Origin: Cellvibrionaceae bacterium | Lineage (GTDB): Bacteria > Pseudomonadota > Gammaproteobacteria > Pseudomonadales > Cellvibrionaceae | Assembly: GCA_021151615.1 (NCBI GenBank) | Contig: JAGKXA010000268.1 | Span: forward strand, 1-5,136 | Length of the DNA stretch: 5,136 nucleotides | Direction: 5' to 3' | Part shown: piece by piece, positions 1-4,995 of the stretch | Position numbering within the stretch: position 1 is the first letter of the stretch | How the letters are laid out: each line of letters begins with the position of its first letter | Program-made: the position numbers and the translations under genes | Notes under the pieces: generated by a model | What the model saw: only the letters and a program-made list of their open reading frames with translations | Database searches by the model: none | What the model was told of the DNA's origin: nothing

Positions 1-82
1 ACTACGACGTTGATAGGTTGGGTGTGGAAGCGCTGTGAGGCGTTGAGCTAACCAATACTAATTGCTCGTGCGGCTTGACCAT
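1..82 (+). rRNA. rrl: 23S ribosomal RNA, 3' end (partial)
   Basis: This is the last part of domain VI of the large-subunit rRNA; the gene begins upstream of the window. The stretch GCGTTGAGCTAACC followed by ACTAATTG and ending in GGCTTGACCAT matches the conserved 3' terminus of gammaproteobacterial 23S rRNA and looks closest to the Pseudomonas version. The mature 3' end is placed at about 82 by comparison with E. coli and Pseudomonas ends recalled from memory, so it may be off by a few bases. The 5S gene and terminator downstream show that this is the distal end of an rrn operon. Confidence 0.95.
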
Positions 83-277
83 ATAACAGAATCGACTGTG
101 TATGATAAAACGCTTCAATGAGATACATGAACGACGGACTTGAATGACTAACAAACCGGTCATAGTTGATACGCAAATCGTATAGCTTCAGCAAGCTAAC
201 TTACAATCCACCACCCTATTTGAGTCAATCGAGGCCGATGTCATAAACATCCTAAGACCTCCGAACTCATAACGAAT
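83..277 (+). other. 23S-5S internal transcribed spacer
   Basis: About 195 bp separate the 23S 3' end from the 5S gene. I find no tRNA cloverleaf and no plausible protein gene. It contains two small hairpins: a 6-bp perfect stem (183-188 with 193-198, loop CAGC) and a 5-bp stem (237-241 with 247-251, loop CATAA). These could help rRNA precursor folding or processing, but they are short enough to occur by chance. The spacer should be transcribed as part of the rrn precursor and removed by RNases. Confidence 0.75.
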
Positions 278-396
278 TGCTTGACGACCATAGCAAGTTG
301 GAACCACCTGATCCCATCCCGAACTCAGAAGTGAAACGACTTAGCGCCGATGGTAGTGTGGGGTTTCCCCATGTGAGAGTAGGTCATCGTCAAGCT
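278..396 (+). rRNA. rrf: 5S ribosomal RNA
   Basis: This is a complete 5S rRNA of about 119 nt, a component of the large-subunit central protuberance. The terminal helix is visible: GCTTGACGA (279-287) pairs perfectly with TCGTCAAGC (387-395). Inside are the hallmark stretches GGAACCACCTGATCCC, CCGAACTCAGAAGTGAAACG, GCCGATGGTAGTGTGGGG and CCCCATGTGAGAGTAGG, nearly the same as in Pseudomonas. It is the last gene of the rrn operon and is followed at once by an intrinsic terminator. The ends are set from the helix and may be off by one or two bases. A forward reading frame across this gene is not a protein gene. Confidence 0.97.
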
Positions 397-405
397 CTTA
401 ATCCT

Positions 406-438
406 AAACGCCCGACAGTTTCTCTGTCGGGCGTTTTT
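406..438 (+). terminator. Rho-independent terminator of the rrn operon
   Basis: A perfect 13-bp stem (406-418 with 424-436) with core CGCCCGACAG / CTGTCGGGCG and a 5-nt loop TTTCT is followed by a run of five Ts (434-438). The GC-rich base against the T-run is the classic intrinsic terminator form. It lies 10 bp after the 5S 3' end, so it should stop rRNA transcription before the protein-coding operon. Confidence 0.95.
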
Positions 439-691
439 CTTTGTCTCGAATTTATCATCCTATCTTTGATTTTCTTCCACAGGCTATCTTCTGCGAAAGC
501 ATATGGTCAATTTCCTACACGAATTGCAGCTTTCCGCGACTATTCGGTTTCTTGAAAGTATTTAAAATAGGCAGTGCAAGGACGTTAACCGCTACAGGAT
601 GTTGTGGTTAAAGGAATGGATGTTTTAGGATGAAGCATCGAAAAAGGAAATAGAAGGATAAGGCAGTATGCCGATGTGATCAGGATGATCA

Positions 692-755
692 TTGACCCTG
701 CAGGACGCTCCGGGAGCTTGCATGATGCAAGTCTCCCTTTTCCCTGCGGGGTTAA
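692..755. repeat. Bipartite 64-nt inverted repeat (structured RNA or REP-like element)
   Basis: The outer stem is 13 bp with two G-U pairs (692-704, TTGACCCTGCAGG, with 743-755, CCTGCGGGGTTAA). After an internal loop, an inner stem of 5 bp (712-716 GGGAG with 733-737 CTCCC) continues past one bulged T (732). It ends in a 6-bp stem (717-722 CTTGCA with 726-731 TGCAAG) and a TGA loop. In all, 24 pairs span 64 nt. Four Ts (738-741) follow the inner hairpin, so that part alone could be a weak terminator. An extragenic palindromic repeat, the 3' end of a small RNA, or a leader element of alr are all possible. The structure is seen directly; its function is unknown. Confidence 0.6.
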
Positions 756-788
756 GAGGCCTACAGCTACATATCTCACACAATTATG

Positions 789-813
789 TAAGCCGCTGGA
801 TTTAAGCGGCTTA
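789..813 (+). promoter_or_regulatory. Hairpin in the leader or promoter region of alr
   Basis: A perfect 9-bp stem, TAAGCCGCT (789-797) with AGCGGCTTA (805-813), encloses a 7-nt loop. It ends 41 bp before the ATG of alr. A second small stem (TGCAT 816-820 with ATGCA 824-828) and a TCTTTTT tract (829-835) follow. The main stem is not directly against the T tract, so a standard terminator is unlikely. It may be an operator-like palindrome or a 5' UTR hairpin. No assignment is possible from sequence alone. Confidence 0.45.
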
Positions 814-854
814 ACTGCATAAGATGCATCTTTTTGCGAGTTGTATCCCCTCCC

Positions 855-1964
855 ATGATTTCCTCTACTGGCATTCTTACCGTCAATCTATCTGCTATTC
901 AATCAAATTGGCTTCACGTTAATGCCATGCTTGGTGGTCGCGCCGAATGTGCTGCTGTGGTAAAGGCGGATGCCTATAGCGTTGGAGCGACAGAGGTGGC
1001 GGATGCGCTTTATTTGGCGGGTTGCCGCAACTTTTACCTGGCGACATTACACGAGGCAAAAGAACTGCGTAAGGTTTTACCGCAGGATGCCGTGCTATAC
1101 GTTTTGGGTGGCGTGCGTGAAGGAACTGAAGCAGCATTTGTGGAGTTGAATCTGATCCCTGTTTTGTATTCCTTGGATGCCCTTAAACGATGGCTGGATT
1201 TCTGTATATCACGCTCCCAAGCCTTTCCTTGTGCAATTAAGTTGGATACTGGCATGACTCGCTTGGGGCTAACCGACGGTGAGTTTCAGCAACTGCTATC
1301 CCTGATTCCACAGTCTCCTTTGCTTAATCCTGTCTTGTTTATGAGCCATTTAGCTTGTGCAGACGAGGCGTCCCATCCGTTAAATAGTGAGCAATTACAA
1401 CGCTTTAGTGCAGCGTCTGCAAAAATGAAAGCGCTATACCCAGCGATAAAAGCCAGTCTTGCTAACTCGTCAGGCACCTTTTTAGGGGGGGCTTATCACT
1501 TTGATATGGTACGTATAGGCGCTGCCTTGTATGGAATTAACCCTCATCCTGGAGTTCCCAATCCCTTATCAAACGTTATAGATCTTAAATTGCCGGTATT
1601 ACAAGTGCGCACAACCGAGGGCTCGGCCTCTGTAGGTTATGGTGCTACTTTAGCGGTTGGTTCTAATGTCCGTTTAGCAGTGGCGGCGGGTGGTTATGCA
1701 GACGGTATTCATCGCAGCTTGGGGCTTGCTCCGCTGGGGCAGGTTTCGGGAATCACCGTTAGGGCTGCTGGTCGTGTCTCTATGGATTCATGTATTTTTG
1801 ATATCACTCATTTAGATGCTGAGCCCGCCTACATCGATGTTATCAATAATGAGCTCACATTAGATTATTTGATGGGCGCCAATAAAACCTTGGGTTACGA
1901 AGTTTTAACCAGTCTTGGTCGTCGCTATCAACGCCGCTATGTTTTTTCTGGTGAAAGAAAATGA
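855..1964 (+). CDS. alr: Alanine racemase (PLP-dependent)
   Basis: Interconverts L- and D-alanine in the cytoplasm, supplying D-Ala for peptidoglycan. The fold is an N-terminal PLP barrel (about residues 5-230) and a C-terminal beta domain. Numbered from ATG 855 (369 aa, usual length), the PLP lysine is K37 in VVKADAYSVGA, K129 lies in KLDTGMTRLG, the PLP-contacting arginine is R220 in MVRIGAALYG, the catalytic tyrosine is Y262 in VGYGA, and M310 lies in GRVSMD. The C-terminus has YEVLTSLGRRY. The usual YGHG/YGLG after the lysine is YSVG here. SHLACADE, HPLN and SLANSSG resemble alphaproteobacterial racemases more than E. coli or Pseudomonas ones. An in-frame TTG at 834 would add seven residues; ATG 855 fits the family N-terminus better. 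Neither has a good Shine-Dalgarno sequence. The stop overlaps the birA start (ATGA). Whether it is biosynthetic or catabolic (DadX-like) cannot be told. Confidence 0.93.
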   Translation: MISSTGILTVNLSAIQSNWLHVNAMLGGRAECAAVVKADAYSVGATEVADALYLAGCRNFYLATLHEAKELRKVLPQDAVLYVLGGVREGTEAAFVELNLIPVLYSLDALKRWLDFCISRSQAFPCAIKLDTGMTRLGLTDGEFQQLLSLIPQSPLLNPVLFMSHLACADEASHPLNSEQLQRFSAASAKMKALYPAIKASLANSSGTFLGGAYHFDMVRIGAALYGINPHPGVPNPLSNVIDLKLPVLQVRTTEGSASVGYGATLAVGSNVRLAVAAGGYADGIHRSLGLAPLGQVSGITVRAAGRVSMDSCIFDITHLDAEPAYIDVINNELTLDYLMGANKTLGYEVLTSLGRRYQRRYVFSGERK

Positions 1965-2950
1965 GCCACGATGCTGCAGATTTGCCGCCCTTGGCGCTAT
2001 TAAAACTCTTGGGGGATGGGAAAAATCACTCGGGCCCGGAGTTGGCTGATGTTCTCAATGTCAGCCGTACGGCCATTTGGAAACAGCTTGCAAAGCTAGA
2101 GGCGCTAGGGCTTGAATTGCTTTCTCAGCCAGGAAAAGGCTATTGCTTGGTGGGCGGATTGGAGTTTTTGGATGGCGAGAGAATTCGTCATGACCTAGAG
2201 CCGCCTGCGTCTGAAAGGCTTGGCCAGCTTAGGATTTTAACGTCTATTGATTCCACTAATGCCTATTTGATGCGGCAGGAGCCTGATGAGGCGATTACTG
2301 CATGCTTTGCAGAGTATCAAACTGCTGGGCGCGGGCGCCGAGGACGTCAGTGGATTAGTCCGTTTGCAAGCAATATCTATTTGTCACTGCGGTTGTCAAT
2401 CAATAGCGGATTGGGTGCGTTTGAAGGTATTAGTCTGGCTGTTGGTGTGGCCCTTGCGCGTGCGCTGACGGAGCTAGGAGTCAATGATGTGCAATTAAAA
2501 TGGCCTAATGATGTGTTATGGTCTGGCAAAAAGCTGGGCGGTATTTTAATTGAGGTTGTGGGTGATCCTTCAGGGGTTTGTCATTTAGTGGTTGGATTGG
2601 GGCTGAACCTCAAAACAAAAAAGTCCATGAAGGAAAGCATAGATCAGCCCTGGGTTGCGTTAGATGAAATTATGCCTTCATTGCCAAGCCGAAATCATGT
2701 CGCGAGTTGTTTGTTGAATCATATAGTGCCGCTATTAAGCGCTTACGAGTCTCAAGGTTTTGCAGCTTATAAGGCTGAATGGGAAGATTTAAACGCCCAT
2801 GCCAATCGAGCGGTAGATCTGTTTATGGGGGCGCAGCAGGCATCCGGCATTATGCGGGGTGTAAATGCTTCGGGCGCACTCGTGCTGGAGACGGACAAGG
2901 GATTGGAGATTTTTCACGGTGGAGAAGTATCCTTGAGGGTGGCTCAATGA
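1961..2950 (+). CDS. birA: Bifunctional biotin-[acetyl-CoA-carboxylase] ligase / biotin operon repressor
   Basis: Activates biotin with ATP to biotinyl-5'-AMP and transfers it to the acceptor lysine of the acetyl-CoA carboxylase carrier protein; the holo-repressor form of the family represses biotin synthesis genes. At 329 aa it is close to the E. coli protein (321). A winged helix-turn-helix covers about residues 10-64 (SGPELADVLNVSRTAIWKQL, then GKGYCL). The ligase domain carries the biotinyl-AMP loop GRGRRGRQW (123-131) and KWPNDVLW (180-187, K180 matching E. coli K183), followed by GKKLGGILIE and a small C-terminal domain from about residue 280. The intact DNA-binding domain suggests that it can still act as a repressor, though no operator is visible here. 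It overlaps alr by 4 bp (ATGA) behind only a weak purine-rich ribosome site, which suggests translational coupling. Its own stop overlaps coaX in the same way. Confidence 0.96.
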   Translation: MSHDAADLPPLALLKLLGDGKNHSGPELADVLNVSRTAIWKQLAKLEALGLELLSQPGKGYCLVGGLEFLDGERIRHDLEPPASERLGQLRILTSIDSTNAYLMRQEPDEAITACFAEYQTAGRGRRGRQWISPFASNIYLSLRLSINSGLGAFEGISLAVGVALARALTELGVNDVQLKWPNDVLWSGKKLGGILIEVVGDPSGVCHLVVGLGLNLKTKKSMKESIDQPWVALDEIMPSLPSRNHVASCLLNHIVPLLSAYESQGFAAYKAEWEDLNAHANRAVDLFMGAQQASGIMRGVNASGALVLETDKGLEIFHGGEVSLRVAQ

Positions 2951-3678
2951 TCTTAGAGATGGATTGCGGCAACACGCGAGTTAAGTGGCGTGTACGCCAG
3001 GGGCAACAAGTGTTGATGCGCGGCATCTTTCTGACCGCAGAAGGCTTTGATTCATCCACCAGCGCTGAACTGGCAGCGAACAAGATTGAACGGGTACTAA
3101 TTGGCTCTGTGCTGAGTGACGACTACGCACGAAAATTGGCGTCCTGGTCTATCGCGCATTTGGGCGTTAACCCGCAGTTTGCCGTGAGTGAGCCCCATAG
3201 TAATGGCGTGGTTAATGGCTATCAACAGCCGGAAAAGCTCGGGGTGGATCGCTGGCTGGCCATATTGGCTGCGCAGGCAAAAGAGCTATCGGCCTGCGTG
3301 GTGGTTGATTGCGGAAGTGCCATAACTGTTGATCTCGTCACATCTCAAGGAGAGCATTTAGGTGGTTATATCGCACCTGGGTTAAGGTTGATGCGCGAAG
3401 CCTTGGAGCTTAAAACAGCAGCCATCAAATTGGGGCAAATAGGTTATCCAGAGAATGATTTCCCGGGGCGCAACACGGTGCATGCAATTAAGTCCGCAGA
3501 GCTCGCTATGATTGCCGGATTGGTGGATCATGCAAAATCTGTGTTGCGCAACTACGACGCGCACGAGGCGCGCCTATTAGTAACCGGCGGTGATGGTGAG
3601 TGGCTTGTGGCTATGTTGAAGGATGGCATTTATCAAGAGGATTTGGTGTTGGATGGATTGCATATAGCCTTGGCTTAG
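2947..3678 (+). CDS. coaX: Type III pantothenate kinase
   Basis: Phosphorylates pantothenate to 4'-phosphopantothenate, the first step of coenzyme A synthesis; this family is insensitive to CoA feedback and usually needs a monovalent cation. The 243-aa product has the ASKHA-fold motifs in order: phosphate-1 loop MDCGNTRVKW (residues 5-14, D6), GVDRW (99-103, with D101 the likely catalytic base), VVDCGSAITVD (119-129), GGYIAPGL (139-146) and a late VTGGDG. The frame is open further upstream, but ATG 2947 is chosen because the family begins right before the D-x-GN motif and GAGG (2935-2938) is well placed as a ribosome site. The start overlaps the birA stop (ATGA). BirA next to a pantothenate kinase is common in pseudomonads and some other bacteria, and both serve cofactors used in fatty-acid synthesis. 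Confidence 0.96.
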   Translation: MILEMDCGNTRVKWRVRQGQQVLMRGIFLTAEGFDSSTSAELAANKIERVLIGSVLSDDYARKLASWSIAHLGVNPQFAVSEPHSNGVVNGYQQPEKLGVDRWLAILAAQAKELSACVVVDCGSAITVDLVTSQGEHLGGYIAPGLRLMREALELKTAAIKLGQIGYPENDFPGRNTVHAIKSAELAMIAGLVDHAKSVLRNYDAHEARLLVTGGDGEWLVAMLKDGIYQEDLVLDGLHIALA

Positions 3679-3703
3679 GCCAAAACATAAAGGGCAAGAA
3701 TAA

Positions 3704-4408
3704 ATGAGATCGATTTTTATAGTGTTGTTGTTGGGGAATGTTGCTTTTTTTCTAAGTCAGATTTTTGGGGCTTCAGCGCCAGCAGAAAACAAACCCGCTG
3801 CGGCCGAACACCGAAATTTTGGCAATTTGCAGACTATTGCGGAGCGCAATGCCAAGAATAAGTTATCGACCAAAGAGGCAAAAAAGAAGGAGTCAGAGGC
3901 TTCGGAAACTTCTTCGGTGGTCAGCGATGCTGAAAAATGTGAGTTAATTGGCCCCTTTGCAGAGTTGCTGCATGCTGAATACTTGGTGGAGCGATTGACT
4001 GCTTTAGAGGTTGCATCCTCCATCAGGCAGGTAGAGATTGCCGATGGCAAAAATTATTGGGTTTATCTGAAGCCGGAGATGTCGGAAAAAGAAGCTTTAA
4101 GGCGATTGAGTGAGATCCAACAGGCGAAGGCAATCGACAGCTACATAATTCCGAGCGGTGAACTGGCTAATGGAATTTCTTTTGGTCAATTTGCCAGCGA
4201 AAAGGAGGCAACCGATAAAGCCGTTCAAGTTCGAGCGCAAGGTTATGCTGCAGAAATAAAAGAGGTTCCCAAGAGTCATAACGAGACTTGGGTGGAGGTT
4301 CATCAAAAACTTGGGCAGAAAATAAGCGAAGAAAAGTGGCTAACACTCCTGAAAGAAGAAAAAGCTATAGAAAGACGACAAAATTATTGCTTGGGTGTTG
4401 CGCACTGA
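3704..4408 (+). CDS. Membrane-anchored SPOR-like domain protein
   Basis: A 234-aa protein of unknown specific role. A single hydrophobic segment (residues 3-21) fits an N-terminal membrane anchor or uncleaved signal. A charged, low-complexity linker follows (about 23-76, rich in Ala, Lys, Glu, Ser). The rest should be periplasmic and shows two SPOR-like halves: about 79-123 (CELIGPFAELLHAE to YWVYLKP) and about 145-200 (ISFGQFASEKEATDKA, RAQGYAAEI, TWVEVH). SPOR domains bind denuded peptidoglycan glycans, often at the division septum, so a cell-wall role is plausible but not shown. The only two cysteines, C79 and C229, could form a disulfide. AGGG (3691-3694) is a suitable ribosome site, and the gene lies 25 bp after coaX, so it is probably in the same operon. 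Its last codons overlap the putative tRNA promoter. Confidence 0.85.
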   Translation: MRSIFIVLLLGNVAFFLSQIFGASAPAENKPAAAEHRNFGNLQTIAERNAKNKLSTKEAKKKESEASETSSVVSDAEKCELIGPFAELLHAEYLVERLTALEVASSIRQVEIADGKNYWVYLKPEMSEKEALRRLSEIQQAKAIDSYIIPSGELANGISFGQFASEKEATDKAVQVRAQGYAAEIKEVPKSHNETWVEVHQKLGQKISEEKWLTLLKEEKAIERRQNYCLGVAH

Positions 4409-4426
4409 GAAAAGTTTCTCTAATAT
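4398..4426 (+). promoter_or_regulatory. Probable sigma70 promoter of the tRNA-tuf operon
   Basis: TTGCGC (4398-4403) and TAATAT (4421-4426) are separated by exactly 17 bp. A GC-rich discriminator (CGCGCCTCC, 4428-4436) follows the -10, as is typical of rRNA and tRNA promoters under stringent (ppGpp/DksA) control. Transcription would start near 4433-4437, about 25 nt before the first tRNA. The hexamers match the consensus at only 3 and 4 of 6 positions, so the position and discriminator carry much of the case. The -35 box lies inside the last codons of the SPOR gene. Confidence 0.65.
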
Positions 4427-4459
4427 TCGCGCCTCCACGATAGACGGTGGTTGAGAAAG

Positions 4460-4535
4460 GCTGGCGTAGCTCAGTAGGTAGAGCAGCTGACTTGTAATCA
4501 GCCGGTCGGGGGTTCAATTCCTCTCGCCAGCTCCA
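4460..4535 (+). tRNA. thrU: tRNA-Thr (anticodon UGU)
   Basis: A complete 76-nt cloverleaf. The acceptor stem GCTGGCG (4460-4466) pairs with CGCCAGC (4525-4531), followed by discriminator T and encoded CCA (4533-4535). The anticodon stem GCTGA/TCAGC frames the loop CTTGTAA with anticodon TGT at 4493-4495, reading ACA and other Thr codons. The T loop has TTCAATT. It is the first of four tRNAs, in the same position as thrU in the E. coli thrU-tyrU-glyT-thrT-tufB operon; the symbol is borrowed from there. Confidence 0.97.
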
Positions 4536-4559
4536 TTTTTAACTTGTCTAACGTGATGC

Positions 4560-4577
4560 AATGTAAGTAATTACATT
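4560..4577 (+). other. Spacer hairpin with GUAA tetraloop before tRNA-Tyr
   Basis: AATGTAA (4560-4566) pairs perfectly with TTACATT (4571-4577) around the loop GTAA, a GNRA-type tetraloop. The stem ends one base before the tRNA-Tyr 5' end. In the precursor it would stand next to the RNase P cleavage site, so a processing role is possible. The stem is AU-rich and may simply be fortuitous. Confidence 0.45.
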
Positions 4578-4578
4578 T

Positions 4579-4662
4579 GCAGGGGTTCCCGAGTGGCCAA
4601 AGGGATCAGACTGTAAATCTGACGCGCGAGCTTCGATGGTTCGAATCCATCCCCCTGCACCA
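4579..4662 (+). tRNA. tyrU: tRNA-Tyr (anticodon GUA)
   Basis: A class II tRNA of 84 nt. GCAGGGG (4579-4585) pairs with CCCCTGC (4652-4658), followed by discriminator A and encoded CCA (4660-4662). The anticodon stem TCAGA/TCTGA frames CTGTAAA with anticodon GTA at 4613-4615. A long variable arm (about 4623-4636) accounts for the extra length, as expected for bacterial tRNA-Tyr. It is second in the tRNA cluster; the symbol follows the E. coli operon. Confidence 0.97.
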
Positions 4663-4739
4663 TATTGAAGATCATTGGAATCATTAAAGTGGTTCGAGTG
4701 AGTAGAAGAGTTAGGCTTCGCTGAGCTGAATAGTGTTTA

Positions 4740-4810
<71 letters not shown>

Positions 4811-4813
<3 letters not shown>

Positions 4814-4828
4814 TATATTCGTATATGG
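4811..4828 (+). other. UUCG-loop hairpin overlapping the tRNA-Gly CCA end
   Basis: CCATATA (4811-4817) pairs perfectly with TATATGG (4822-4828) around the tetraloop TTCG. The first three bases of the stem are the encoded CCA of tRNA-Gly, so in the precursor the 3' end would be paired with its own trailer. This could affect 3' processing. The closing pair is A-U, not the extra-stable C(UUCG)G form. Confidence 0.5.
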
Positions 4829-4846
4829 AGAGTGCTTGAAGAATAT

Positions 4847-4922
4847 GCTTTTGTAGCTCAGTTGGTAGAGCACACCCTTGGTAAGGGTGAGGTCGGCAGT
4901 TCGAATCTGCTCAAAAGCTCCA
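4847..4922 (+). tRNA. thrT: tRNA-Thr (anticodon GGU)
   Basis: A 76-nt cloverleaf. The acceptor stem GCTTTTG (4847-4853) pairs with CAAAAGC (4912-4918), then discriminator T and encoded CCA (4920-4922). The anticodon stem CACCC/GGGTG frames TTGGTAA with anticodon GGT at 4880-4882, reading ACC and ACU. It complements the UGU tRNA-Thr at the head of the cluster. It is the last tRNA before tuf, as thrT is in E. coli; the symbol is borrowed from there. Confidence 0.97.
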
Positions 4923-4927
4923 TATCT

Positions 4928-4958
4928 GCTGCGAGGGACAACCTTTGCGGCTTTTTTT
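4928..4958 (+). terminator. Terminator-like hairpin between tRNA-Thr and tuf (possible attenuator)
   Basis: A 10-bp stem (4928-4937 with 4942-4951, three of the pairs G-U) closes an ACAA tetraloop and is followed directly by seven Ts (4952-4958). This is the form of an intrinsic terminator, weakened by the wobble pairs. Because tuf is expected to be read from the tRNA promoter, partial termination here could set the tRNA to EF-Tu mRNA ratio. If it terminates fully, tuf would need its own promoter in the 37 bp that follow, where only AT-rich sequence without a clear -35/-10 pair is seen. Confidence 0.5.
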
Positions 4959-4995
4959 GTCTGTTTTAAATTAATCTCTTGAGGAGTGACTCGCA

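Larger units (their letters stand above)
439..854. other. Gene-free intergenic region between rrn and alr
   Basis: About 415 bp with no credible protein gene, tRNA or IS element on either strand. The first 250 bp show no strong structure or convincing promoter. The best -10-like box, TAAAAT at 563-568, has no matching -35 at proper spacing. The second half holds a long imperfect inverted repeat (692-755) and a short hairpin (789-813), listed separately. The promoter of the downstream operon must lie somewhere here if the rrn terminator is efficient, but I could not pin it down. Confidence 0.7.

Noticed and set aside
277..555. Forward open frame of 92 codons over the 5S gene and terminator
   Set aside because: It lies across a clear 5S rRNA and the rrn terminator; its sequence is explained by those.
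563..568. TAAAAT as a promoter -10 box in the intergenic region
   Set aside because: No -35-like hexamer is found 16-18 bp upstream.
585..779. Reverse-strand 64-codon frame with a hydrophobic stretch
   Set aside because: It starts at GTG without a ribosome site, overlaps the long inverted repeat and resembles no family I know; likely chance.
2779..2946. Upstream extension of the coaX frame
   Set aside because: It would overlap birA by 56 codons. The family starts just before the D-x-GN motif, and ATG 2947 has a good ribosome site and the ATGA overlap.
4407..4420. Short inverted repeat GAGAAA-AG-TTTCTC at the SPOR stop codon as terminator
   Set aside because: The stem is AT-rich and short with no T run after it; it falls within the spacer of the tRNA promoter.
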